A stretch of 64,000 nucleotides of DNA from Paenibacillus jilunlii. Its GTDB lineage: Bacteria > Bacillota > Bacilli > Paenibacillales > Paenibacillaceae. The stretch lies in assembly GCF_900102965.1 (NCBI RefSeq), contig NZ_FNGM01000009.1, forward strand, positions 110,225 to 174,224, written 5' to 3'. A program made the translations under genes and the position numbers. This document shows positions 8,854 to 16,644 of the stretch, in pieces. The notes under the pieces were generated by a model. The model searched no databases. It saw only the letters and a list, made by a program, of their open reading frames with translations, and was not told the DNA's origin. Every line of letters starts with the position of its first letter. The first letter of the stretch is position 1.

Positions 8854-10346
8854 AACCGGACCTCCCCGCCAGAACGCCGGGGGAGGATGTTCGCTTCAGG
8901 CGGACCGCCTATATATCCAATCGCCAGGGAGGGCTGCGGCTCCAGTTGTAGGCCGTGACCGGATACCTTCTGTCTGGTGATACGGCCCGGGACGATTCCA
9001 CTCCTGTGGGCAATCCGCTCCAGGGGCAGCTTCAGCGGGAGCAGGGGAGACAACCCCTGATGTGGTGCAGGCTCCTCCATTGCAGAAGCCGCCCGGCTGA
9101 CCACGAGGTCGGCTGAACCATGCAGGACAGCTTCGGCAATCCGCTTCACATAATGACTGTCGTAATCTGCAGAAGCAGAGAGATATACTACGATCTCGCT
9201 GCCATATAAGGCGGCGACATTCTCCAGAGCATGCAGCCAGGAGTCCTCGCCTTGAACTGCAATGACCGCATCCTGCTCCCGTACCGGAAATTCCGGGAGG
9301 GCATCCCTGCGGCTGTCCCTGATCCATACCCAGCGGATGTTTCCGTAGCTCTGCTGCCCTTGCAGCCTCTTCTGGGATTCACAGGACTCTTCCGGCGTAA
9401 GCATAAGCGGCCTCTCAGAATAGACAACCGCCGTGACAAGCGGAACCGGTGCTGCTGCTGTTTTTTCCAGCGCTATCCCTGGCCTCGGCGGCAGAACTGA
9501 AACATCTGAAGGGATCGGAAGAATCCCTTCCTCCACGTTCACAGCACTGTGGTCCAGACCCCATTTGGCCAGATACGCTTGAACTCCATCCTGCATAGCG
9601 TCATGTTCAGCTTTTGCATGGGCTTCCGGAAGCGGCTGCAGGGAGTGAACGTACATAGCATCGCTCAGCACCAGACGGGCACCCCGCTGACGGGCCCGCA
9701 GGCACCAGTCGGCCACCATCAGCTGCCGCTTGACAAGCGTGGAATCGAACCCGCCGATACGCTGCAGCAGTTCCCGCGTGAAGACCAGACAGGAGCCGCA
9801 CAGTACGGCGGCCTCATGCCATTCGCCCTGCCGCCGTCCCAGCGAATGGGTGACATAAGCAGACAATTCCTGTTCAGTGCCGAAATGCAGCTGCTCCCTG
9901 GCTTCACCCAGTTCAGTTGAAGAGCGGGGAGCAACCGCCTGGACGGAAGGGTCATCGACAAACGGCCACAGCAGATTGCCAACCCAGCCCGGAGTCACCA
10001 TCACACTGTCCTCAATCAGCGCGACAAAAGAGGTCCCGGCATAAGCCAACGCCTCGTTCACCCCATATTTTCCGGGTTCATAAGGAATAAAGGTTGCCCC
10101 GGGAAAAGCCTCCGCCAACGGCTTCAGCGGAAAATCCGTATCCATGGCAACCCCAATCAACGAAATCGAAGCACCGGAGTGCTGCTGCAGAAGGTTCAGA
10201 CATTCCCCGGCCCACGCGGCATAACGCAGCTCCACCACCACGGTTATGCCATCCTGCACCGGCAGCGGAAGCAATCCTTCCCGCTCCAGGTAGCTGTATC
10301 TGCCTGCCAGACGCTCGTTCCTGACAGAATGCTTAGAATCTGACAT
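8850..10346 (-). CDS. Family 2 glycosyltransferase, first gene of the minus-strand operon
   Basis: A 498-residue protein. Residues 30-280 form a GT2 domain: VQDGITVVVELRYAAWAG, YGVNEALAYAGTSFVALIED with the ED acidic pair, VMVTPGWVGNLLWPF, and CGSCLVFTRELLQRIGGFD with the GGFD motif typical of rhamnosyl- and galactosyltransferase-like GT2 enzymes. Residues about 300-480 look like a second, degenerate GT2-like domain (PLVTAVVYSERPLML, VIAVQGEDSWLHALENVAAL), so this may be a tandem catalytic/pseudo-catalytic protein. It is 4 bp overlapped with the next gene. Start ATG 10346. Confidence 0.8.
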   Translation of the reverse strand: MSDSKHSVRNERLAGRYSYLEREGLLPLPVQDGITVVVELRYAAWAGECLNLLQQHSGASISLIGVAMDTDFPLKPLAEAFPGATFIPYEPGKYGVNEALAYAGTSFVALIEDSVMVTPGWVGNLLWPFVDDPSVQAVAPRSSTELGEAREQLHFGTEQELSAYVTHSLGRRQGEWHEAAVLCGSCLVFTRELLQRIGGFDSTLVKRQLMVADWCLRARQRGARLVLSDAMYVHSLQPLPEAHAKAEHDAMQDGVQAYLAKWGLDHSAVNVEEGILPIPSDVSVLPPRPGIALEKTAAAPVPLVTAVVYSERPLMLTPEESCESQKRLQGQQSYGNIRWVWIRDSRRDALPEFPVREQDAVIAVQGEDSWLHALENVAALYGSEIVVYLSASADYDSHYVKRIAEAVLHGSADLVVSRAASAMEEPAPHQGLSPLLPLKLPLERIAHRSGIVPGRITRQKVSGHGLQLEPQPSLAIGYIGGPPEANILPRRSGGEVRL

Positions 10347-10529
10347 TAGGGCTCACTCTCCATTAGGTAAAAATAATGCTACCTAAAGTGTATGAGCGGT
10401 TTGCCGCAGGTATCCCTGCCCTGTGAGATAATCTCGGCACCACTCTTTATCAGGGGATTTCGAGTCAGGAATGGTTGCAGCAGCGCCCGCTGTTCATATC
10501 CAATAAGCGGAACGAACTTGTATAAGCTT

Positions 10530-11744
10530 TCACTCGCCCCCCGCTTCAGGGGAAGAGCTGCCTGTTTCCTCCTCCGTATGGCCAGTATCCGCTGCACCTG
10601 AATCCGGAGAAGGGGTAGCCTCTCCCGGAGAATTGCCAGTTTCGGCGTTGCTGCTGTCAGGCACCGTTGTCCCCGCCTTATTCTCGTCTACGGAAGGTGC
10701 AGGAATGGCAATTCCCGGCGCGCTGCTGCCGTTGTCTCCGACAGGCTGGCCCTGGTTATCATAGTAGTACATAGGAACATCACCGACCACCATCAGATAG
10801 GAAACGGGAATTTCGGTATCCACTACCTGCGGTTCCATATCGAACGGGATAATGACGGCTACCTCGGTGACAATATGAATGTATACCTCCACCAGAATCA
10901 TATTAATTCCGGCATCCTTCTGCCGGGTATTCAGCTCCACCTTGACCGCACCCTGTGGTTCAATCTTAATCGGCACATCCGGACCAAAGGAAGCAATCAG
11001 CGAACTTCCCAGCGCTTGACCAAGCGGAATACGCTCCGTCTGGTTATGCAGCTCCTGCAGTGTGGACTGGATCACTTCTGCCGCCTGTGACGTAATGCGC
11101 ATATGCTCCTTATAATTGAGCATGAAGCCCGATATTTTGCCTTCCTTGTCCGTTTTCCAGTCAATCAGCGCTTCAGCGTTCCCTGTATCGGCCACCTGGG
11201 TGGTGATCGCCTTGTTGATCGATTCGGTAGCAATCTGCTTGACACGGATTTGTGCCAAATGAAGAATAGGCGGCTTCAAATGCTTCTCCACATAACGAAG
11301 GCTCTGCAGCACTGCCAGAACGAGCACCAGGCTGAGAATGAGCCAGAACCTGCCCCGTCTGCGCGGCTTCTGGCTCCGTACTGAAGAACCAGCTCCAGCC
11401 TTCTCCCCTTCACCACTGCCCGGCAGGCGCAAAAATCTCCTGCCCTTCGGCTTTCCATACCGTAAGCCCTGACCGGACAAGCGGCTGCCCGCTTTGGAAG
11501 GCTTGGCCTTGAACACCGGACTGCGTCCAGCAGGTCCCAGAATTCCTTCCTTGGATGGTTTGGCCCTGAATGCCGGGCTGCGTCCAGCAAGTACAGGGAT
11601 TCCTTCCTTAGATGGTTTGGCCTTGAATGCCGGGCTGCGTCCTGCTGCTCCCGGAATGCCCCCCCAACCCAGCCTGGGCAGCCGCAGCCGTCCCAGATTG
11701 GGGACCTTTGCGCTCCGGCTCCCCCATTTTTTGATTCTGCCCAT
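10530..11744 (-). CDS. yunB: YunB-family sporulation protein with repeat-expanded N-terminus
   Basis: A 404-residue protein. Residues about 150-360 match the YunB family, required for efficient sporulation in Bacillus subtilis: one membrane segment (RFWLILSLVLVLAVLQSL), then LAQIRVKQIATESINKAI, VEVYIHIVTEVAVIIPF and VDTEIPVSYLMVVGDVPMYY. YunB of B. subtilis is much shorter; here the cytosolic N-terminus carries three 19-residue repeats (AGRSPAFKAKPSKEGI type) and the C-terminus a Ser/Gly/Glu-rich tail. GGGAGGG before ATG 11744 supports this start. Its expression in the mother cell (SigE) is known for the family and not shown by this sequence. Confidence 0.88.
   Translation of the reverse strand: MGRIKKWGSRSAKVPNLGRLRLPRLGWGGIPGAAGRSPAFKAKPSKEGIPVLAGRSPAFRAKPSKEGILGPAGRSPVFKAKPSKAGSRLSGQGLRYGKPKGRRFLRLPGSGEGEKAGAGSSVRSQKPRRRGRFWLILSLVLVLAVLQSLRYVEKHLKPPILHLAQIRVKQIATESINKAITTQVADTGNAEALIDWKTDKEGKISGFMLNYKEHMRITSQAAEVIQSTLQELHNQTERIPLGQALGSSLIASFGPDVPIKIEPQGAVKVELNTRQKDAGINMILVEVYIHIVTEVAVIIPFDMEPQVVDTEIPVSYLMVVGDVPMYYYDNQGQPVGDNGSSAPGIAIPAPSVDENKAGTTVPDSSNAETGNSPGEATPSPDSGAADTGHTEEETGSSSPEAGGE
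11505..11660 (-). repeat. 57-bp tandem repeat inside yunB
   Basis: Two full 57-bp units (11505-11561, 11562-11618) and a partial third up to about 11660, nearly identical at the DNA level. They encode a Lys/Pro/Ser-rich 19-residue basic repeat in the predicted cytosolic N-terminal region of YunB. The unit length is a multiple of three, so copy number can change without a frameshift. Confidence 0.85.
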
Positions 11745-11926
11745 GCCCTCTGTCCCTCCCGACCTTCACGGAGGTCTAGCCGCCTCCGGTTACTATAGGC
11801 TATTCGGGACACGCACAAAATAACCCCCTAAAGTGGGGACCAGACTGCAGCAAAAGCAAAAAGAACGCAACCTCCGGCGAATGGCAGGAGGCAACGTCCT
11901 TTTTGTAGATAAGGACACAACATCCG

Positions 11927-12538
11927 CTATTCCATCCGGCTGCGCTTATCCTCCTGCAGATGTCCCCAGTGGAGACGGATGAAGATTCCGATAAGAATTA
12001 CAACAAACACTCCGTACCAGAGAAGGAAGCCGTTCCATTCCTCTCTGGAGACAATCAGTGTCGAGCCGATCGTTCCGAACAGCCAGATGTATGAAAGATT
12101 GCCAAGAACCGTCCCCCAAATAAATGCCGGGACCTTCATCGGCGAAACCGCCGACATGAAATTGATGATGTTGCTGGGCATGATCGGGACCGTGCGCAGC
12201 AGCACCAGTGTCCAGATGCCGTAGCGGTCCAGGTAACGCTGCCATTTGTCATAACGCTTCAGCTTGGAACGCCATTTCCGGTCGAACCAGTCAAAAAGAA
12301 AGCGGCGGAACAGAAAATAGCTGAGCATCGCCCCAATATTACAGGCCAGCCAGCTGACAAGCATCCCTCCAATTACATTAAATACAGATACATGCAGAAC
12401 AATTAATACCGCCAAAGGGAAAAATCCGAACAGACTCTGCAGCACCGTAAGCGGGATGGTGACCAGCAGAATATACGGTCCGCTGAGTCCAAATAACTGC
12501 AGCAGCCAGTCGATCCAGGCATTGATGGTCTCTGTCAT
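11927..12538 (-). CDS. TVP38/TMEM64 (VTT/DedA-like) family membrane protein
   Basis: A 203-residue integral membrane protein. ATG 12538 follows AAAGGAGG; the frame is open for 20 more codons upstream but those are not likely translated. VTT-domain features: FFPLAVLIVLHVSVFNVIGG, FLFDWFDRKWRSKLKRYDKW and the signature RYGIWTLVLLRTVPIMPSN, with about five or six membrane helices. Family members act in membrane lipid handling or alkaline/envelope homeostasis; the exact substrate is unknown. It is a single gene between yunB and the opu operon terminator. Confidence 0.85.
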   Translation of the reverse strand: MTETINAWIDWLLQLFGLSGPYILLVTIPLTVLQSLFGFFPLAVLIVLHVSVFNVIGGMLVSWLACNIGAMLSYFLFRRFLFDWFDRKWRSKLKRYDKWQRYLDRYGIWTLVLLRTVPIMPSNIINFMSAVSPMKVPAFIWGTVLGNLSYIWLFGTIGSTLIVSREEWNGFLLWYGVFVVILIGIFIRLHWGHLQEDKRSRME

Positions 12539-12645
12539 GGAGCAGCCTCCTTTCTTCTTCCGAAAACCACCGTCAATGCCTATTACATCCTTTTGCACAT
12601 AAGAAGTGACAGCCCAGGCGAAAAAATTACAAATTCTTTATATTT

Positions 12646-12674
12646 CCAAGAAAAACACCCCTCACGGGGTGTTT
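12646..12674 (-). terminator. Rho-independent terminator after the opu operon
   Basis: Stem AAACACCCC / GGGGTGTTT with a four-base loop at 12653-12674, followed on the minus strand by a T-rich run (TTTTTCTT). It lies downstream of the substrate-binding gene that ends at 12818. Confidence 0.85.
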
Positions 12675-12817
12675 ATAGAATAGATCTGCTTATAAGATGT
12701 GTGTATGAAAGGAACATGATAATCAGCGTACAGGTTACAGAATTGTAGCCTTATGTTCCTTCATCATAGCACACATTTTCAGCTGCTGCAAAACTCTGCA
12801 GCTCACGCAGAGTGATT

Positions 12818-13690
12818 TTATTTTATTCCGGCGATCCAGGTATTTACTTGATCCTCATGCTCCGAAACCCAGGCCTTCGCTGCATCCTCAGGAGATTTGC
12901 CGCCTTGGATTTCGACCATTACCTGTGCCATATCCTCCGGTGTCCACTGGAATTGATCCAGGAAACGGTAGACATCCGGCATATCCTCCTTCAGGCCTTT
13001 GCGCACCATGGTGTGAATCTGCTCCGCCCCGCCAAAGATACCCTTGGGGTCTTCCAGGTACTTCAGGTCCATATTGGCAAACATCCAGTGCGGTGTCCAC
13101 CCGGTAACAACAATCGGCTTATTGTCCGTATAAGCCTTTTGCAGCTCCTGTGCCATTGCCGCTGAAGAGCTTTCCAGCAGTGTGTAATCGCTTAGTCCAT
13201 AGGCATCGATTGCTTTTTGGCTGGCAGTCATGATGCCGGCACCCGGCTCAATTCCGATAATTTGGTTGTTCAGGGACTTTGCCACACCGGCATTCTTCAG
13301 ATCCTCAATGGAGCTTACATTCATATAGGCAGGAACGGCAAACCCGGTCTTGGTCCCTTCAAGGTTAGCCCCCAGGTCCTCCATATCCTGTCCGTACTTC
13401 TCCAGATAAGAAGCATGTGTGCCCGGCAGCCAGGCGGCTACCATGCCATCAGCACTGCCATCGGCAATCCCGGCCCACATCGGACCGGCATCCACCTGCA
13501 GCATTTCTACAGTAGCGCCCAGCTTCGATTCAAGCACCTCTTTGACCACATTAGTGCTGGCAATTTCCGAATCCCAGGCCACATAGGCCAGCTTCACCGT
13601 TTGGTTTGCCTTGGACGAGCTGGATGAACATCCGGCGGCGACCGCTGCGAGCAATATCAGCATTAGTATTCCCCATGATTTTTTCTTCAT
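12818..13690 (-). CDS. opuAC: Glycine betaine ABC transporter substrate-binding lipoprotein
   Basis: A 290-residue lipoprotein: signal MKKKSWGILMLILLAAVAAG followed by lipobox Cys21. The mature part is an OpuAC-type (PBP2-like) binding domain with aromatic-rich ligand regions (YVAWDSEIASTNVV, AAWLPGTHASYLEKYG, VTGWTPHWMFANMDLKYL); in this family Trp residues form the box that holds the quaternary amine. It is the third gene of the three-gene opuA-type operon, 13 bp after the permease. It supplies compatible solutes (glycine betaine, proline betaine) under osmotic stress. The exact ligand range cannot be read. Confidence 0.93.
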   Translation of the reverse strand: MKKKSWGILMLILLAAVAAGCSSSSSKANQTVKLAYVAWDSEIASTNVVKEVLESKLGATVEMLQVDAGPMWAGIADGSADGMVAAWLPGTHASYLEKYGQDMEDLGANLEGTKTGFAVPAYMNVSSIEDLKNAGVAKSLNNQIIGIEPGAGIMTASQKAIDAYGLSDYTLLESSSAAMAQELQKAYTDNKPIVVTGWTPHWMFANMDLKYLEDPKGIFGGAEQIHTMVRKGLKEDMPDVYRFLDQFQWTPEDMAQVMVEIQGGKSPEDAAKAWVSEHEDQVNTWIAGIK

Positions 13691-13703
13691 ATCTATTACA
13701 CTC

Positions 13704-14537
13704 CTATCCTTTTTTTGGTTTCACCAGTTTCTGAGTCAGGCGGTCAAGCAGTATCGCGATAATGACAATTGCGATCCCCGCTTCAAAGCCCGCACCGGTC
13801 TTGGCTTGCGACACTGCCCGGTATACATAGGCGCCAACGCCCTGCGCCCCGATCATCGACGAGATGACAACCATGGACAGGGAGAGCATAATCGTCTGGT
13901 TAATACCGGCCATGATCGTCGGCAGGGCAATCGGCAGCTGCAGCTTGAACAGCTTCTGGCCCGCAGTGGAGCCGAACGCATCAGCCGCTTCCACCAGCTC
14001 CGGGGATACCTGGCGGATACCCAGATTGGTCAGGCGGATGGTAGGTGGAATAGCAAAAATAATTGAAGCAATGACACCCGGAACGACCCCGAGTGAAAAG
14101 AAAGACACTGCTGGCAGCAGATAGACAAATGCCGGCATGGTCTGCATAAAGTCCAGAATCGGTGTCACTGTATTCTGGACCCCGGTGCTCTGCGCGCACA
14201 GCACGCCAAGCGGAACGCCAATCAGCACAGCCAGCACCGAGGCCGTCAATACAAGCGCCAGTGACTGCATCGATGGACCCCATAATCCCAGGTTGTCAAT
14301 CAGCAGCAGCCCGGCGAGCGCGAAGAGCGCCATGCGCCACTTGCCGATCCAGTAGGCCAAAGCGGTTATAATCAGAATCAGCACAAGGGCTGGAAGAATA
14401 GTGAGCGCCATTTCGATGCCGTTCACCATTCCGCCGATAACCGCATGAATAAAGTCGAATAACGGCCCCAGGTAGGTGGTTAACCAGTTCTCCAGCCATT
14501 CGACTGCCTTGCCAAGCGGCAGCTTAGGAATGCTCAT
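13704..14537 (-). CDS. opuAB: Glycine betaine ABC transporter permease
   Basis: A 277-residue membrane protein of the ProW/OpuAB type. It has about six to seven membrane helices and the cytoplasmic EAA loop (VEAADAFGSTAGQKLFKLQL), which contacts the ATPase. Its start overlaps the ATPase gene end by 4 bp (ATGA), showing translational coupling. The N-terminal segment LPLGKAVEWLENWLTTYLGP is typical of OpuAB. It forms the translocation pore with the ATPase and the lipoprotein encoded on either side. Confidence 0.93.
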   Translation of the reverse strand: MSIPKLPLGKAVEWLENWLTTYLGPLFDFIHAVIGGMVNGIEMALTILPALVLILIITALAYWIGKWRMALFALAGLLLIDNLGLWGPSMQSLALVLTASVLAVLIGVPLGVLCAQSTGVQNTVTPILDFMQTMPAFVYLLPAVSFFSLGVVPGVIASIIFAIPPTIRLTNLGIRQVSPELVEAADAFGSTAGQKLFKLQLPIALPTIMAGINQTIMLSLSMVVISSMIGAQGVGAYVYRAVSQAKTGAGFEAGIAIVIIAILLDRLTQKLVKPKKG

Positions 14538-15733
14538 CGTATTCCATCTCCTTCCGGAACCGCATTGCCCGCCAGGGCAGACAGAACGGCCCCTTTGATA
14601 ACAATGCCCTTCAGTTTGTCCGCCTCATCCACAACTGCAACAGGCAGATGTGTCCCGGACATGAGTTCAAAGAGATCATTCAGCAGTGTATCCGGAGATA
14701 CACGGGGAATCTCTCTGCGCATGACCTCAAGAATCGATTGATTCCCCTTGAGCGCCTGCGCCGCATCCTCCGCCGTAACCACTCCCTGCAGCTTCATTTC
14801 TTTATCGGCCACATACAGGCTGGATACGCCGCTGTCCCGCATCAATTGCAGCGCAACGCGCGGCCCGCGTTCCGGCCGGATCATTTCCGGCTGGCGCATC
14901 ACATGTGCTGCGGTCAGCACCTTGGACAGATCGACATCTTCAACAAAACGCTCCACATATTTGTTGGCAGGCTGGATCAGAATCTCTTCCGGCGTGCCGA
15001 TCTGCACAATCACGCCATCCTTCATCAAGGCGATCCGGTCACCGATGCGCAGCGCCTCATCCAGATCATGGGTGATGAATACGATCGTCTTTTTCATTTT
15101 GGACTGCAGTTCCAGCAGCTCCTGCTGCATATCCTTGCGGATCAGCGGGTCGAGCGCACTGAAAGCCTCATCCATCAGCAGAATATCCGGATTATTGGCA
15201 AGCCCGCGTGCCAGGCCCACCCGCTGCTGCATCCCTCCGCTGAGCTGATCAGGACGGTGATGCTCCCAGCCTTTAAGGCCTACGAGCTCCAAAGCCTCCA
15301 TGGCAAGCCGGGTTCTTTCTTTTTTCTCTACCCCCTGCACCTCAAGACCATACTCAGCATTGGCCAGCACCGTGCGGTGCGGGAACAGCGCAAACTTCTG
15401 GAACACCATTCCGATATTTTTGCGGCGGAACTGGCGGAGCTGTTCAGGATTCATTTTGACAACATCCTTGTCTCTAAAAAGCACCTGTCCCCCCGTAGGC
15501 TCTATCAAACGGTTCAATAACCGGACCAGAGTGGACTTGCCGCTTCCCGACAACCCCATAATGACAAAGATTTCTCCTTCTTCGATGCGAAAGTCCGCCC
15601 TGTTGACTCCAACCGTCAGCTTGGCTTCCCGGGCAATTTTCTCTTTAGACCATCCTTGCGCAAGTAATGGAAGAGCCCGTACCGCATCATGACCAAATAC
15701 CTTGGTAAGCTGCTTCACCTCAATAATTGCCAT
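14534..15733 (-). CDS. opuAA: Glycine betaine ABC transporter ATP-binding protein with CBS pair
   Basis: A 399-residue ProV/OpuAA ATPase. ATG 15733 follows AAGGAGG; the longer open frame is upstream leader. Walker A GLSGSGKST, signature LSGGMQQRVG, Walker B ILLMDEAFSALD and switch HDLDEAL are all present. Residues about 280-395 hold a tandem CBS pair (VLTAAHVMRQPEMI, LNDLFELMSGTHLPVAVVDE), which in OpuA-type importers senses ionic strength or binds c-di-AMP. It is first in the operon and divergent from a GbsR-like regulator, the usual arrangement for regulation by choline/betaine status. Confidence 0.94.
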   Translation of the reverse strand: MAIIEVKQLTKVFGHDAVRALPLLAQGWSKEKIAREAKLTVGVNRADFRIEEGEIFVIMGLSGSGKSTLVRLLNRLIEPTGGQVLFRDKDVVKMNPEQLRQFRRKNIGMVFQKFALFPHRTVLANAEYGLEVQGVEKKERTRLAMEALELVGLKGWEHHRPDQLSGGMQQRVGLARGLANNPDILLMDEAFSALDPLIRKDMQQELLELQSKMKKTIVFITHDLDEALRIGDRIALMKDGVIVQIGTPEEILIQPANKYVERFVEDVDLSKVLTAAHVMRQPEMIRPERGPRVALQLMRDSGVSSLYVADKEMKLQGVVTAEDAAQALKGNQSILEVMRREIPRVSPDTLLNDLFELMSGTHLPVAVVDEADKLKGIVIKGAVLSALAGNAVPEGDGIR

Positions 15734-15912
15734 GGTGACCTCCTTCTTCCGTATAGCAAATTTTCGTCTTGCTTCACTCGAACTAGTGTAACGGACATGT
15801 GAAATGCGACGCAAAGTTCATATACGCTTAAAAATTAGTGTACAGTTTTAACTTTACGTACTTTATGTATAGAATACTCCGTTTAACGGCAAATCCCGTT
15901 CCAGATGAATTC

Positions 15913-15942
15913 TTTACTTATACACAGGGATTTGATTACAAT
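15913..15942 (+). promoter_or_regulatory. Putative sigma-A promoter of the GbsR-like gene
   Basis: TTTACT at 15913-15918 and TACAAT at 15937-15942 with an 18-bp spacer, 50 bp upstream of the chosen start at 15992. It lies in the 258-bp divergent region between the opuA operon and the regulator, where the regulator probably binds; no clear palindromic operator could be fixed by eye. Confidence 0.5.
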
Positions 15943-15991
15943 ACACAATAGAGGTTTGCAGTCATTAGCCTACACCTCAGGAGGGACCTTT

Positions 15992-16549
15992 ATGAATGAT
16001 TTAGAAGGGCTTGCGCCCGAACAAGTAGAGAGAATCAGCAAAGCCCGGGAGCGCGTCATCGATTCCATCGGCAAAAATATGGATTTGTACGGAATAACAC
16101 TGTCCATTGGGCATTTATACGGTTATATGTACTTCAATCAGGGACCTGTAACGCTGGACGAGCTTAGCCGGACTATGGGAATGAGCAAGACTTCCATGAG
16201 CACAGGGGTGCGCACCCTGCTGGATCTGAAGATGATTGACAAGGTATGGGGAAAAGGCACCCGGAAGGATTTGTTCGAGGTGGTTCCCGATTGGCATCAG
16301 AACTTCAGTGATTACTTCTCTATTAAATGGAGAAAAGCCGTTGAAGGAAATATGGCCGCGCTCAGCAAATCACTGAACGAAATCAAACAAATGAAAATTG
16401 AGTATGCGGATGAACCGGGAATGGAGCAGCTGCTCAGTACCGATGAAGTCAAAATTGAGGAAGCGATTAAATACTACCGCTGGCTCCTGAAGCTGATTGA
16501 AGCACTGGAAACCGGTAAAATCTTCGAACTGATTCCTAAAGAATCCTAG
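15992..16549 (+). CDS. GbsR/OpcR-type MarR-like transcriptional regulator
   Basis: A 185-residue winged-helix regulator. ATG 15992 follows CAGGAGGG and fits the family length of about 180; the frame is open upstream to 15905 without support. Key features: LEGLAPEQVERISKARERVI, then HTH LTLDELSRTMGMSKTSMSTGV-like segment (VTLDELSRTMGMSKTSMSTG) and wing KVWGKGTRKDLFEVV. GbsR of B. subtilis senses choline and represses betaine synthesis and opuB; OpcR represses opuC. Being divergent from an OpuA-type importer, this protein probably represses that operon (inference). Confidence 0.88.
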   Translation: MNDLEGLAPEQVERISKARERVIDSIGKNMDLYGITLSIGHLYGYMYFNQGPVTLDELSRTMGMSKTSMSTGVRTLLDLKMIDKVWGKGTRKDLFEVVPDWHQNFSDYFSIKWRKAVEGNMAALSKSLNEIKQMKIEYADEPGMEQLLSTDEVKIEEAIKYYRWLLKLIEALETGKIFELIPKES

Positions 16550-16586
16550 GGTTACTGCATCAAGGTTTCATATCCCCCGCATAAAA

Positions 16587-16626
16587 AACAGCCGAGATCC
16601 TGGAGTTAGGATTTCGGCTGTTTCTT
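16587..16626. terminator. Bidirectional terminator between regulator and SLH glucanase
   Basis: Stem ACAGCCGAGATCC / GGATTTCGGCTGT with a short loop and T-rich flanks on both strands (AAAAAAC before, TTTCTTTG after). It serves the convergent gbsR-like gene and the minus-strand glucanase gene. Confidence 0.85.
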
Positions 16627-16644
16627 TGTTGGAGTGCTGCGCTC

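Noticed and set aside
14648..15520. 290-codon plus-strand frame
   Set aside because: Antisense shadow of the opuA-type ATPase gene, which has all ABC motifs.
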